The position numbers and the translations under genes were made by a program. The notes under the pieces were generated by a model. That model was given only the letters and a program-made list of their open reading frames with translations, was not told the DNA's origin and did not search any database. A stretch of 64,000 nt of DNA, from assembly GCA_035771165.1 (NCBI GenBank), contig JAWNZC010000408.1, positions 2,852,001 through 2,916,000 of the forward strand, given 5' to 3'. The stretch comes from Paragorgia papillata. Its lineage: Eukaryota > Cnidaria > Anthozoa > Scleralcyonacea > Coralliidae. Shown here piece after piece: positions 11,802 through 20,419 of this stretch (position 1 is the first letter of the stretch; each line of letters begins with the position of its first letter).

Positions 11802-13917
11802 CAATTTAGTAAGACTGGTTTGTATGCAAATTTGGGTGTCAGTGGGGGTCTTGCGGGCAACGAGTTGTATGCAACATTATGAAAATTTAAGTTTTGGGTT
11901 TTTAAATACTGATCAATACGCATTCCAAAAACGTATAATTTTTTTAGCTTATTACACTATTACACATTCAAAGCACTAATTGTTACACTTTTATTGGATA
12001 AAAATACGTCTGGGAAACGTGTATCAAAATTTCTAAAATTTTGGTTGAGAGTCCCCTTAAAAAGTATATCAAGTAACCCTTTCACTCCCAAGTTTGGTGC
12101 TTTTACTATGTTACTCTGTCATGTCTAACGCCAGACGATGTTACTCGTCAAGGGGACTTTCAGCAAGTTGGGAGTGAAGCATGAAAGTGTTAAGTTAAGT
12201 TAATTATTAATATTATTATTATATGCATGACAAAATTACTACATTCTGATTGGTTGAGAGGAGTACAATTATTTTATTAATTCTACTGCAGTACAATTAA
12301 TAAAAATAGAGAAGGCCCTGGCAACGATGTTGACAATAAAATTCAAAATGGCGGCCAATTCTGCAATGGAAAGTTTTCACATTTCCAACGACTTGTGGTA
12401 CACTATGAACTAAAAATTCCATGTAAATATTTTGAAATGAGTACAGAGAACACCCAAAGTGAAAATGTTTCTTGCCAAGTAATAATGTTTTTAAAGACGC
12501 GAGTGAGTACGAAGCGTACGTGACCTACTTTCGGTTTCGTGGGGGCGACTGCATGCCCTCACTACCCCCCCCCCCCCCCCGCTTCCGCCGCCCTAGATCA
12601 AGCTAGAAGGAAGGTGTGGATCAGGGCGCTTATATACAGGGCCCTGCTGTGGATTAAAGCAGATGGCGCTGTTTCACAGATTATTTGGTGTAGGTCGGAG
12701 TCGACAATTTTTGTGCTGAATAGTGATGGCACGAAACTACTACAACTACTTTAGTTAAGCTATCATTTTGCTGTATCTAGATCGATTAAATTTAGTTGCA
12801 GTTAAAGTTCTCTGTACACTGAAATAGCAAAATAGCTCTGTACACTGGCCCACTTCTATAACTCATGCACATGTATGCTTGTAGTGCCAAAACCATCGGC
12901 AAATTAAAAATGAATCATAATTGACCATTTCCCAAAAAAGTTGAAGACTGGTGACGGGTTAGGAACGTTAGGATACTTGGGGTCGTTTGGAGGGACATAT
13001 TTCAATCATTTCATGCTTGGTAGCGTAAGCACAAGAACACCAATAAACTAATACTCGGCTTTACCAGTCTTCAACTCTTTTGGGAAATGGCCAATTGCGC
13101 TAATTTCCTCATCATTCATAAGTTTAGTGTACTACTGTTACACATTAATTTTCCCCCGTTGTCAAATATTTAGTTAATACGTTATAATTCAATAAAAACT
13201 AGCGATGTTGAAGACACGTTTCGTGTCTAAATGTTAATGATGTTACCACAATGATTGATATTCCAAGATTTGCATAACAGTTAAATAAACAAGCTGAGGA
13301 CGCAGCTTGATTGATGACATATAATTGCCGCCAGAGATACTATAAAATACTCTGCTTAATATGTACTTTTATTCACGCGTTAACAAATTTATATTCAAAC
13401 ATAAACGGCTAAAAATTTAAATGCGGAAGCTATAACTGAGGCGACACTGTCGATTTAAGACAGCACCGATCAAGTCGCCTTATGAGAAGGATTGAATAAA
13501 CTGCATTCTCTCAGTCGAAATAGCGTGCAGATACATATACATATATATATATATGAAGTATTTATATACATAGAATTAGTCAACGTCGGCAAGTAATTTA
13601 AATAACATGTTTAAAGTAGATCGATAGTCGATACCTTGCCATATATTAAGCTTAGCTTCTACAAGACTATACGCATATAGTAAATTCACTAATTGTTACA
13701 CGATACGAAACGATCGAACATATTAAGCTTCTAAGAGTATACGTATAGTAAATTCATTGTTACACGACACGAAACAAACTGACTGCATTCGCCGCCAAAT
13801 GATTTACGAACGTCGCAGCAACATAAATTAAAGCTGTGTCATACCTTTAAATTCATGGTTAAGTCCAAAAGCAAATAAATTAAGAAGAAAGAGCAATCCC
13901 AATGTATTCATAGCCAT
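485..13917 (-). CDS. PLXDC: Plexin-domain-containing protein (PLXDC/TEM7-like), 3'-incomplete, 8 exons
   Basis: A secreted or type I membrane protein of the PLXDC (tumour endothelial marker 7) family. Vertebrate members are cell-surface proteins of endothelium and neurons that bind matrix ligands. Exons in transcript order: 13845-13917, 10993-11297, 9295-9417, 8610-8679, 4804-4926, 4434-4487, 3564-3631, 485-596. All junctions are AG/GT and all phases agree through 3564. Order of parts: signal peptide (MAMNTLGLLFLLNLFAFG), Ser/Thr-rich linker, then the PLXDC core with HRYYKSQYYD, FKFPYYGHLIDKVTI, QYVAPLMANF, GEFSFQCSIFKNGTIVFAY and VRVGFSDSYAF. These match human segments such as FPFYGHF, QYIAPLMANF and VGLSDAF as I recall them. 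The PSI domain, transmembrane helix and tail would lie left of the window. The introns hold a TTGG minisatellite, a CTTT tract and a nested retrotransposon. The core assignment is firm; joining the first two exons to it rests on phase and order only. Confidence 0.85.
757..1256. repeat. Foldback MITE, family with termini TTAA-AGTGCCTATGA
   Basis: Left arm 757-965 and right arm about 1066-1256 are inverted copies of each other. Both hold the stretch running from the aacttaattttc subterminal block to a gtgacgtaaagttatc block near the centre. The right end is followed by TTAA. Related copies or ends are at 9620-10012, 40975-41290, 51715-51892 and 59285, which supports a dispersed family with TTAA target sites. 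Confidence 0.75.
1300..1425. repeat. Degenerate CCCTAA-rich tract
   Basis: Loose repeats of ccctaa and taaccc with many substitutions. They resemble a decayed interstitial telomere-type tract or simple C/T/A-rich sequence. A second C-rich stretch of similar look is at 36470-36690. Confidence 0.4.
1430..3297. mobile_element. TTAA-flanked DNA element (1.87 kb) carrying a 178-codon ORF
   Basis: The ends read TTAA-AGGGTATTGG (from 1430) and CCAATACCCT-TTAA (to 3297), a perfect 10-bp inverted terminus with a TTAA duplication. A second inverted pair lies inside (ggccagaaattgcggacat at 1449, its complement at about 2755-2775). Arms at 2770-2912 and 3153-3287 form a further foldback. The right subterminal block (gacaaacttaatttt) is shared with the AGTGCCTATGA MITE family, suggesting related transposition machinery. 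TTAA targets are typical of piggyBac and Kolobok elements; which one cannot be decided here. Confidence 0.6.
1594..2130 (-). CDS. Hypothetical ORF inside the TTAA element
   Basis: A single open frame of 178 codons; a likely start is the internal Met at about 2079 (MSHSTDHINILKAF). It is basic, with four Cys (ACSEAKCTSC region) and a Trp-containing segment LRSWRDLKDGEVLRP. I recognise no family. It sits between the inverted ends of the element on the strand opposite the neighbouring degenerate tract. It may be a transposon-encoded accessory protein, the first exon of a transposase, or a captured host exon. Codon use looks ordinary rather than repeat-like, so it is unlikely to be a chance frame. 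Confidence 0.4.
   Translation of the reverse strand: MHFYFRLQNPTNFYFFNMSHSTDHINILKAFSLLKLKQKVVLSTNHCSNHVKKRSVSEEKIAFTINIPLQQLRSWRDLKDGEVLRPYSYVQILNAFIRHYRVQIKVDCKRVNGLLRRACSEAKCTSCKSVGRLRNMAMEDVKRIAIHYDELADLEQALDSARQNACVVFLLAMIFSTS
3564..3631 (-). CDS. PLXDC: PLXDC-like exon 7 (GEFSFQCSIF...VFAYKK)
   Basis: A 68-base exon encoding AGEFSFQCSIFKNGTIVFAY then KK. It matches the family segment [22 protein letters not shown]. Acceptor gatcag|CT, donor AAAAAA|gtaagt, phase 0 out. Confidence 0.88.
3893..4385. repeat. TTGG/TTAG minisatellite in PLXDC-like intron
   Basis: About 490 bases made of ggttggttggttag-like units with interspersed ggctgg and attagt variants. It lies between PLXDC-like exons 6 and 7 and has no coding content. 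Confidence 0.85.
4434..4487 (-). CDS. PLXDC: PLXDC-like exon 6 (short, TEWANIRLLKN)
   Basis: A 54-base exon encoding GDRFTTEWANIRLLKNQT, the counterpart of the vertebrate VVQWDHVHLQDN strand. Acceptor gtaaag|GT, donor ACAG|gtttgg. Phase 1 in and out joins it to its neighbours. The TTGG minisatellite starts about 50 bases downstream in transcript sense. Confidence 0.8.
4804..4926 (-). CDS. PLXDC: PLXDC-like exon 5 (GFVFLG...APLMANF)
   Basis: Encodes GFVFLGKRLHKFNASAQYV then APLMANFGPHLYENTTIRY. The segment QYVAPLMANF is nearly identical to vertebrate PLXDC. Two N-x-S/T sequons. Acceptor ttttag|GG, donor ACAG|gtatta, phase 1 at both ends. Confidence 0.92.
5611..7770 (-). mobile_element. 5'-truncated non-LTR retrotransposon
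   Basis: Minus-strand element ending in an A/T-rich tail with GATA repeats (5611-5640, tatctatctatc on the sense strand). Only the reverse transcriptase part of ORF2 remains; the apurinic-type endonuclease that normally precedes it is missing, which is common after incomplete reverse transcription. The type looks CR1/L2/Rex-like from the C-terminal LQNRAARII segment. Confidence 0.85.
5804..7770 (-). pseudogene. Non-LTR reverse transcriptase, frameshifted
   Basis: Two abutting frames. 6940-7770 has the early RT blocks (NYRPISVLPAISKVMEH, HQFGFRKYHST). 5804-6937 has motif A (LIDLKKAFDTIDH), motif B (GVPQGSILGPLF), the catalytic LFADD box and the C-terminal NRAARII region ending IATYVDTN. The protein is continuous across the break if one base is missing near 6959, so this is a single-base frameshift in a recent copy. 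All RT catalytic aspartates are intact. The endonuclease domain is absent. Confidence 0.9.
8213..8428. repeat. Palindromic repeat
   Basis: The left arm (gggtaatatgggcaac...gttgttgcacgtattacc) recurs inverted on the right (ggtaatacgtgcaacaac...cgttacccgtattac). The loop is about 45 bases. Non-coding. Confidence 0.7.
8610..8679 (-). CDS. PLXDC: PLXDC-like exon 4 (FPYYGH strand)
   Basis: 23 codons plus one base: TIDTSFKFPYYGHLID then KVTITNK. The FPYYGH motif is the family hallmark (FDFPFYGHFL in vertebrates). Acceptor tatgcag|AC, donor AAAG|gtaaga, phase 1 into the GFVF exon. Confidence 0.9.
8740..9240. repeat. CTTT/CCTT microsatellite tract
   Basis: Pyrimidine-only tetranucleotide repeats, purest from 8940 to 9180. 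The open frames on both strands here (poly-Lys/Glu-Arg or poly-Phe/Leu-Ser) are repeat translations. It sits in the intron between PLXDC-like exons 3 and 4. Confidence 0.95.
9295..9417 (-). CDS. PLXDC: PLXDC-like exon 3 (HRYYKSQYYD... segment)
   Basis: 41 codons, phase 0 at both ends, acceptor tttag|GAT and donor GAT|gtaagt. It contains HRYYKSQYYDAG and WWFDLEDGGNAKIHVGLS, which match the start of the conserved PLXDC region (human HRYYTSRIYG...WVNIDQ...KIHGILS, from memory). Confidence 0.85.
9620..10012. repeat. Diverged copy of the AGTGCCTATGA MITE
   Basis: Starts agtgcctatgacac and ends aataggcactttaa. It shares the aattaagtttgtctta subterminal block and the aaactgaaatatctcaa inner block with the copy at 757-1256. 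Confidence 0.65.
10018..10208. repeat. Two tandem copies of a small palindromic unit
   Basis: The segment ctctttcctgtccgaatcgg occurs at about 10020 and again at about 10141. Each copy is closed by ccctcggacaggaatg, so each unit is itself an inverted repeat. Confidence 0.7.
10540..10575. mobile_element. hAT terminal relic
   Basis: The sequence gcccctgcgtcgggtaattcc followed by tggcgccaccccc resembles the inverted end of the intact hAT-like element at 54423-55141. Only one end is visible. Confidence 0.4.
10993..11297 (-). CDS. PLXDC: PLXDC-like exon 2: Ser/Thr-rich extracellular linker
   Basis: About 101 codons. The first part contains acidic and aromatic residues (DDFGPRAEEWFERSHGIVRR). After the dibasic RR, a possible furin-type site, it becomes Ser/Thr/Pro/Asn-rich with several N-x-S/T sequons, which suggests a glycosylated stalk. 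The acceptor is ttttag|TT. The donor used here is GAG|gttatt, which is weak but keeps phase 0 into the next PLXDC exon. Without that donor the frame reads 21 more codons to a stop at 10945-10947. The exon could therefore instead end a separate small secreted protein. Confidence 0.55.
12060..12195. repeat. Small inverted repeat
   Basis: Ends aaccctttcactcccaa and ttgggagtgaagcatgaaagtgtt are roughly inverted. Non-coding. Confidence 0.5.
12925..13095. repeat. MITE copy (ggccatttccca family)
   Basis: Inverted ends ccatttcccaaaaaagttga and tcaactcttttgggaaatgg. The same family appears as a cleaner palindrome at 42899-43083. Confidence 0.75.
13845..13917 (-). CDS. PLXDC: PLXDC-like exon 1: start codon and signal peptide
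   Basis: 24 codons plus one base. The start ATG is the first of two (MAM...). A hydrophobic run of about 14 residues (LGLLFLLNLFAF) follows and a cleavage site near FG/LN is plausible. The donor is G|gtatga, phase 1. The next exon begins TT, giving GTT (Val), so the frame continues. A TATA-like run lies about 30 bases upstream. Confidence 0.65.
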
Positions 13918-13946
13918 TGTTTGTTCATTAATATTCGGTTTGACAC

Positions 13947-13956
13947 TATATATATA
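13947..13956 (-). promoter_or_regulatory. TATA-like element upstream of the PLXDC-like start codon
   Basis: A TATATATATA run lies about 30 bases upstream of the exon 1 ATG, with a GC-rich flank (gggc) on its upstream side. The spacing fits a TATA box with a very short 5' UTR. The genome has many TA runs, so this may be chance. Confidence 0.35.
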
Positions 13957-14464
13957 GCCCGGTCGAAATGTCAACGATGTTTACAGTCTGAAGAAAACGT
14001 AGCTGACGGATGTACAATCATCGACAAGTGACGACGAAGGAATTCTTGTTCTACATTTGTGCGAGTAATTTGCATATAGGTATGACGTTATGACCCGTAT
14101 TTAGCGTATTAATATATATATACAGTGGGTATATATGACAGAGCACAATCCAGCCCAGCAACAATTATATTATAGCTATACCAAAAGCAGTGTGTTACAT
14201 TGGCTGTGTTAAAATGCGAATTGAAACTTGGCGCTGAATCACTGGCATTGATTTATAGTATTAAATTAGGTCAAACGTTTTGAGCAAAAACCTGTCGGAA
14301 ACGATATATATATTGTATAATCAGGGAGTAATTATAGAATACCCCGCGATTGAAATTGCTCCTCTCAATCGCTATGTGGCTTGGCTACGGGGCTACACGG
14401 CAACCACGCGGCTATACGTGCAGGCTACGCGGCTACGCGGCTACGCGGCTTATATATAGGCCCA

Positions 14465-14995
14465 GCTGTCTCCGAGCCATTACTTAACTTTATGAATCCA
14501 AACATTAACCGTAAATGCTCTAACCGTGTATCCAGGCGCTCAATAACCAAAAAAATGAAATTATTTTAAATATTCCTAAAGTAAACACTCTAACTTTTCA
14601 GAACAGCTTTTATGTAGAGCACCGAGAATGTTCAACAACCTGCCATCACATTTGCGAAATGTCAACCTCTCTATTAGTCAATTTAAATCTAAACTGTTAG
14701 AATACTACCAGCACGCAACCAAACACGTATACAATGTTGAAACTCCACAAACTTTTAAAACCGTCTGTGTAAAATGTCACTCGTGCCGTCCTCTGTCCGG
14801 TCTTCTTGTTAAAATGTGCTGTTAATTTATGTATTCACGAGTCTTAGGTTAGAAGTTACTATTTATATTTATGTTTTAATGTTTTTCATATTAATTGTAT
14901 TTTGGGGATCCCGTAATGGAGCCACAAGCTCTGTGGGACTTAAGCTTCCCTGCCATTTTTGGCAAAGCTTGTAAATAAATAAATAAATAAATATT
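14465..14995 (+). mobile_element. 3' fragment of a non-LTR retrotransposon
   Basis: 14628-14825 encodes the end of a reverse transcriptase ORF (MFNNLPSHLRNVNLSISQF, ending VKCHSCRPLSGLLVKMCC). A 3' UTR and an (AAAT)n tail at 14975-14993 follow. The part upstream of 14628 gives related frames interrupted by stops. Family: CR1/L2-like, by the NxLPxxLRN...FKxxL motif. Confidence 0.8.
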
Positions 14996-15703
14996 GGTGT
15001 ACCATCTAATTTATCCTATGGGAATTTAGCTCTATTCTTATTCAAAAATTTCGTATTGTTTCACCACCCCAATGGGGCCACCGATCACGTGAGTGAAAAC
15101 GATCCATACAAAGCCTTTTGAATTCACACAAAACACTAGAACCCTCAAAGAACTAACAAATGATATATGAAATTTATTCACTTATTATGGATACTACTAC
15201 AAAAATTAAAAAAAAAAGAAACCAAATCGAAAAAAACTAATTCTATTCATGAACTGCTGCTTCAAACTGCATGAGCGATCATGCTTTTTGAGAAACAACG
15301 TTTATTTCCAGTGGATAAGTTTTGGGTGTAAAAAGTTTTGGGTGTAAAAAGTTTTTCGCTGGCTTCAAAATAAACATGGCGAAACTTTAGAGCTTAAAAA
15401 TGCAGCCGTACCAACAATGGCCGCTAATCCAATATTGAGACAGAAAACGTTGCCTCGTTGAAACATTTTCCATTGAATTTTGAATTCCGGGATTGTTCAG
15501 TGGCACGAAGTGAAGTGAACGATGTTCTCGGTGTTCGTAATACAGAACCTGGCGGACATTTACCCATGCATTTCGGCCAGTTTTCAGGATGCTCTTACAT
15601 ACAGCTTTCTCTTACGGAAAGTTTTAAATCATTTGAGCAAGCATTGATAATGGCGTCTACTGATAATGGCAGTGCGTTATGTCCCCTTCGTGGAGAAACA
15701 GAC

Positions 15704-16503
15704 GCTAAAGGCGGATTTCCAGTCCTCGCACGAAGCAACTCGCAGCTCGCTGCGTGCACTCGCAAGCCCGCTGCGTGCACTCGCAAGCCCGCTGCGTGCA
15801 CTCGCAAGCCCGCTGCGTGCACTCGCAAGCTCGCTGCGAGTATTTTAGCCCTCGTGGCAGATTTGAACTATTTTTTACTCGTGGCAAGTACTCGCGGTAA
15901 ATAAACCAATCCGCAAAACGAATTATGTCAACATTTCAAACTCGTTAGCAATTCATGAGGAAAACTGTACAAAGGAAATCATTACCGTGTCGATGGTTAA
16001 TTTGCATGGATATTGAAAAAAAAAGGCGGATTTCCAGTCCTCGCACGAAGCAACTCGCAGCTCGCTGCGAATACTCGCACGGTTTCCACTGTATTTTCAC
16101 CACACGCATCTCGTTGCGGTAACTCGCGGCTGATGAACCGATAGCCGAGCTTTTCGAACAAACTTCGAGGTGTTTGGATATCCTGATGAAGCACTCTTCT
16201 GAGTGTTTGATATAGCATCTCAAACAAATCGGTATTTTAAGAGAAAATCAAAGTGAAAGTTCGATTAATTTATGTAATTTCTTCCTTCAATATCCATGCA
16301 AATTAACCATGATTTCCTTTGTATAGTATTCCTCATGAATTGCTAACGAGTTTGAAATGTTGACATAATTATTCGTTTTGATTGGTTTATTTACTGCGAG
16401 TATTTGCCACGAGTAAAAAATAGTTCAAAATTTCCAGCGAGCTTGCGAGTGCATGCAACGAGCTGCGAGTTGCTTTGTGCGAGGACTGGAATCCGCCTTA
16501 AGT
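15704..16503. repeat. Foldback element containing a 21-bp minisatellite
   Basis: The left arm (about 15704-16020) and right arm (about 16280-16503) are inverted copies sharing gcggatttccagtcctcgc. A partial third copy begins near 16020. The left arm contains four copies of a 21-base unit (cgctgcgtgcactcgcaagcc) at about 15758-15835, which explains the repetitive frames on both strands. Confidence 0.8.
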
Positions 16504-16744
16504 AACTGTCCGAACTCACCACGCAAGCCTGGTCTTGACTGGGCCAAGCATACGATATTGGTGATACGATATTAGTATACGATATAATTAGTGACTTGTT
16601 TTCGTTGTGCAAAGAAGAACACAGCAATTTATGAGCGTTCCGTTTCAATAAGATTGCAGTTTAGTTTGCATTCGATCGGTTCTATAGTTCCATTGGTGAA
16701 GTAGCAGTTCGAATTCCAAAAGGTGCATTTTCCGAGTTAACTCA

Positions 16745-16876
16745 GGCTATGCGCACACGGTACGTTTCCAAGCGTTTTCGTATTGTTTCAAGTAATGAGC
16801 TAATTGTTCCCGATTCCCTTGAGAACAGTAAACAATACGAAAACGCTCGGAAACGTTACCGTGTGCACATAGCCTC
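16745..16876. repeat. Palindromic MITE
   Basis: The left arm (ctatgcgcacacggtacg...gttttcgtattgtt) is the inverse of the right arm (aacaatacgaaaacgc...accgtgtgcacatag). Confidence 0.8.
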
Positions 16877-17239
16877 ACTGGCTTCGCCATTCGCAGTGTA
16901 GGATAATTCATTCAGTTTTCGCTTCATGTTATCTTGCAGCCTTTGTTGAAGGTGAAATCAGAAACTACCAGCCTCGATTTCATGATGTTAATGCGGGTAT
17001 TGCATAAGGTCTATGACGGCGCATTTACCAAGTTTATCGCGCCTAGATCAGGCTCATTTTTTTCTGAATATTTAGTTCAGGTTGACTGACCCAAACTCAA
17101 AACAATAAAAACATTAATTTCCAAATACGTTATCGAATTATTAAAATATGAATAGACTAAATGCTTAGTATTTATATCATTTGCTTCACCGTTATATCAA
17201 ATTCGTAAAAACTGGATTGCCATTGTCTAGCCGGGTGTT

Positions 17240-17938
17240 TCGCCAGCTTTTCTCGTACGCAGAGCCTGCGATCGTTTTGGTCAGTACCAACGAACGGAGG
17301 CTCTGGTTGGGCTCTGGGAAACTCCGAAACTCCGATGAAAAAACCCCAACCAAATTGGGTTTTTGTTCCCAGTCCTCTGGTTCCCAGTTCCCTATAATTT
17401 GTTACTGTCATCGACGATCTTTAGCCGTTCGAAGACCAGGGAGAAATATGGTCTTTCTTAGCTTTTTTCTAAATCGTCAACAGGACGATTTGACGAGAGT
17501 GTTTTATATGTCCAAGTCGCCATCGGCACTCGGCAGCAGATAAGGAATTGTACTTTCTGTCAGGAATTTTGGCTAAACTACATCGACCTTGTATCACTCT
17601 AATATAATTTTACAGTTCTGAGACGAAACTGCAAAGAATTACGAGACGAGCGAGACGATGAATGTTTGTTTGGCGACGCCGCGAAAATAATAATAGTTTT
17701 AACTTGTAAATTGTCTTGATTTTTGCTGTTTTAAATTATTTCATGTGTTCAATTGTATTTTGGCGGTCTGTCGTGTATAATTATGTGTTACAGAACGTCG
17801 AGATTAAACAAGTTTGCAACGTGCACATTATTTGAAATTTTACTGTAAAACTAACCAATCAGATGGCAAGTTTCATCGGAGTTCCCCAGAGCCTCTGATC
17901 CTTGGTAATGACCAAAAGGATCGCAGGCTCTGGGTACG
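17240..17938. repeat. Foldback element, copy 1 of 2
   Basis: Ends read cgtacgcagagcctgcgatc and gatcgcaggctctgggtacg. The interior is shared with 45930-46665 (cagacgatttgacgag, ggaattttggctaaactaca). Confidence 0.75.
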
Positions 17939-18499
17939 AGATTGATACAGAGTTTATTGATTCAATCTCATACCCAGACTTCCGCACGTCCAATATTGTG
18001 GCGTGGGCTCTCTGCCTGGGTGCGAAGTTGCAGAAAATGTCATCCGTCATAGCCTGCGTGCGTCTGCACGCAGGCTACATCCGTCAAAGCTCTCAGCCAA
18101 TCGAAATGGAATTATTTTTTCATGTATTAATACATTAATAAAATATAATATAAGTTACCTTCATAAATGGAAGGTTCGTTATAATAATAGCAAGGCTAAG
18201 CGGCTTAAACTCTACTCTACTAAATTTAGGTCGCTTGCTATTATAAGCTTCCATCTATGGAGTACCCCGGGTGCCAGAAGCATATAAAGCATCGTGCGTA
18301 TAATTATGAGATCAGGTGAAAATTGAATATCGATTGTTACAAGAGCTTTGGTCGAATATTTAACAAGAAAATCGGTTGGGCAGAAAAGTAGTTTCAACAC
18401 ACGAGTATCGATTTTAACACGAAAGTCGAAAGTCATTCACACTAGCCTGAGAAAACAGCTCGAGGGGGCGAGCGAGAAGAGGGGCGGCTGTCAGGCTAC

Positions 18500-18790
18500 A
18501 TTCACACGAGTGTCAATTTAAAAGTGTAAAATTAGAGTCAATTTGATACGAGAGTCGGTTAAATTTGACACAAGAATCGATTTGACACAAGGGTCGATTT
18601 GACACAAGACTCAATTTGACACAAGAGTCGATTTGATACAAGACTCAATTTGACACGAGAGTCAATTTCACACACAAGAGTCAATTTGATAGGAGAGTAA
18701 ATTTAACACGAGAGTCGAGTTAACACAATAGTCAATTTGACACAAGAGTTAATTTAACACTGAAGAGTCGATTGAAAACCAAGGTTGATT
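18500..18790. repeat. Minisatellite of 17-19 bp units
   Basis: More than ten degenerate copies of tttgacacaagagtcga. No coding potential. Confidence 0.85.
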
Positions 18791-19625
18791 TGAAAGAGAA
18801 TCGACTAAGCAAGATTTAATTTGCAAAAATAAAATAGCTTTGGCCTCAAGAGCTAAAACAAACTTTTGAGTTGTTTTAGTCCTTTTTCATTTACAGTTTA
18901 TGTAGCTAGGAATATGATCATGACTGCAGTGGTTAGATACATTGTTCAACTATATTGTATAGCGCTAAATGTAACCATGCATGATTGCAGGGTTAACCAG
19001 GCTCATGTGAATAGCGGCTAAAGTCGTAAATTATAAAAGCGCGAGGAGTTGTCGCGCAAACTCTTTTTGCATAGAGGCATCCGACTCTCAAGTCTTATGT
19101 GGTTTACTTTACGGAAAAAGGGTTAATGTTTTCTACCAAATAATTTATCTCGGAAGCCCGCAGTCATCTTTCTTCATCACGTCTTTTTTCATTCTGTCTG
19201 AAATCAGAAATCTTATCTAAAAACAAAAGTTGACTGAAATTCTAACTGTAAATTAGACAGCTAGAGCTGATTTAACTACATGATGTTTATATATGTAAAG
19301 CCGGTTAGGTAAGCACACTGGACATGTATATACGACCCATGCATGTCACCCATTATTTTTGTTTATTTGTGCGCTTTTTTTTTTGCTACGTCGCATTTCG
19401 TTTTTACTATCCCATTCACTAGTTATAAAACTAGTTTCTAAAATTCAGAACGTCGCCTTTCGGCTTACTGATATTTACACTGTTGACCCTTTATTACAAA
19501 CACATTTACAGTCGATCCGTGGTATCCTCCGCAGCATTACAATCTATTAATCTTTCTTCTATCACGACTACGCACTGTTACAGTGTTTTCAGTATAATAT
19601 CATTGTTTCCTTCTTTATAACGCCA

Positions 19626-20419
19626 TCAGTCGTATGATTCACAACAATGTTTAGTGCAGCCGTGAGATACGCATATTGGAGAACATGGTACTGGACACGA
19701 TGATACATGTGTGGCAGTAGCAGGTTGAGGGTTTGCTGAACGTCCTTGTGCGGGCAAAGCGGCTTGTGGAGCCGGATATGGAGCTAGAGGCTGAGGAATT
19801 ATTGCCCGTTGTTGTTCTTGTGTGGGTAAAGCGGCTTGTGGAGCGGCATATGGATCTACAGGCTGAGGAATCGTTGACCGATCTTGTTCTTGTATGGGTA
19901 GAGCGGGTTTGGAAACGTAAAATGGAGCTGCAGGCTGAGGAATTATCGCTCGTTCTTGTGCGGGTAAAGCGGGTTGCGAGACTGCAAATGGCGCTACAGC
20001 CTGGGGACTAAAAGCCACTTGAGCGGCCACAGGTTGATAATTTTGTGCAGCTGGTTGATAATTCTGCACCGGCGGTGGGTTACAACAGCCTGGTCTACAT
20101 GCAGGGTAGCATGCTCTTGGACAACCCGCCATGCAAGCTGGAGGGCTTGCTGGCATCTGAGGCTGCTGAGCGGCTACGGCTTCTGTTTGACTAGCGCCAC
20201 TACTACAACACCTTGCCTCGCATTGCTGTGGACATTGTCTAATACTATCACCAGGAACAAGCGGCGATGATACGGCGGGAGTATTTTCAAGCTGTCCATT
20301 TGACTTCAAAAGAGTGTTCCATCTCACACACATCTTGGGACATCCATTTATTGGCGGCGGGTTGCTACACTGACCAGACGCACAGCTGATCGGTTGCTTT
20401 GGCGAATAGGACAAATACC
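19626..20419 (-). CDS. Minicollagen-CRD protein, terminal exon (nematocyst-type)
   Basis: A 264-codon terminal exon (acceptor aaatttag|GG, phase 1; stop TGA at 19626-19628). Exon residues 95-112 form CMAGCPRACYPACRPGCC, exactly the CX3CX3CX3CX3CC pattern of the minicollagen cysteine-rich domain, which cross-links capsule proteins in cnidarian nematocysts. A second CRD (C241 to C259, one spacing X4) ends the protein, and a partial one lies at residues 62-71. Between the complete CRDs are four tandem units of about 23 residues (PQP...APF.VS.PALP.QE..), rich in Pro, Ala and Gln, and no Gly-X-Y collagen. Residues 26-45 (CPKMCVRWNTLLKSNGQLEN) match a motif in the gene at 25655-26139. The 5' exon with signal peptide was not found between 20420 and 25500. 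The phase fits the leader exons of the neighbouring gene. Likely role: structural nematocyst wall or matrix protein. Confidence 0.78.
19700..20010 (-). repeat. In-frame tandem repeats of the CRD protein
   Basis: Four direct copies of about 66-72 bases encoding the Pro/Ala/Gln unit. The last three are marked by gcggcttgtggagc or gcgggtttggaaac variants on the + strand. Length change between individuals would be expected to be in frame. Confidence 0.75.

Larger units (their letters stand above)
13957..19625. other. Intergenic stretch, repeats only
   Basis: Apart from the elements listed separately (14465-14995, 15704-16503, 16745-16876, 17240-17938, 18500-18790) I see no exon with a credible splice context here. 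Open frames in it are translations of foldback arms. Confidence 0.6.
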
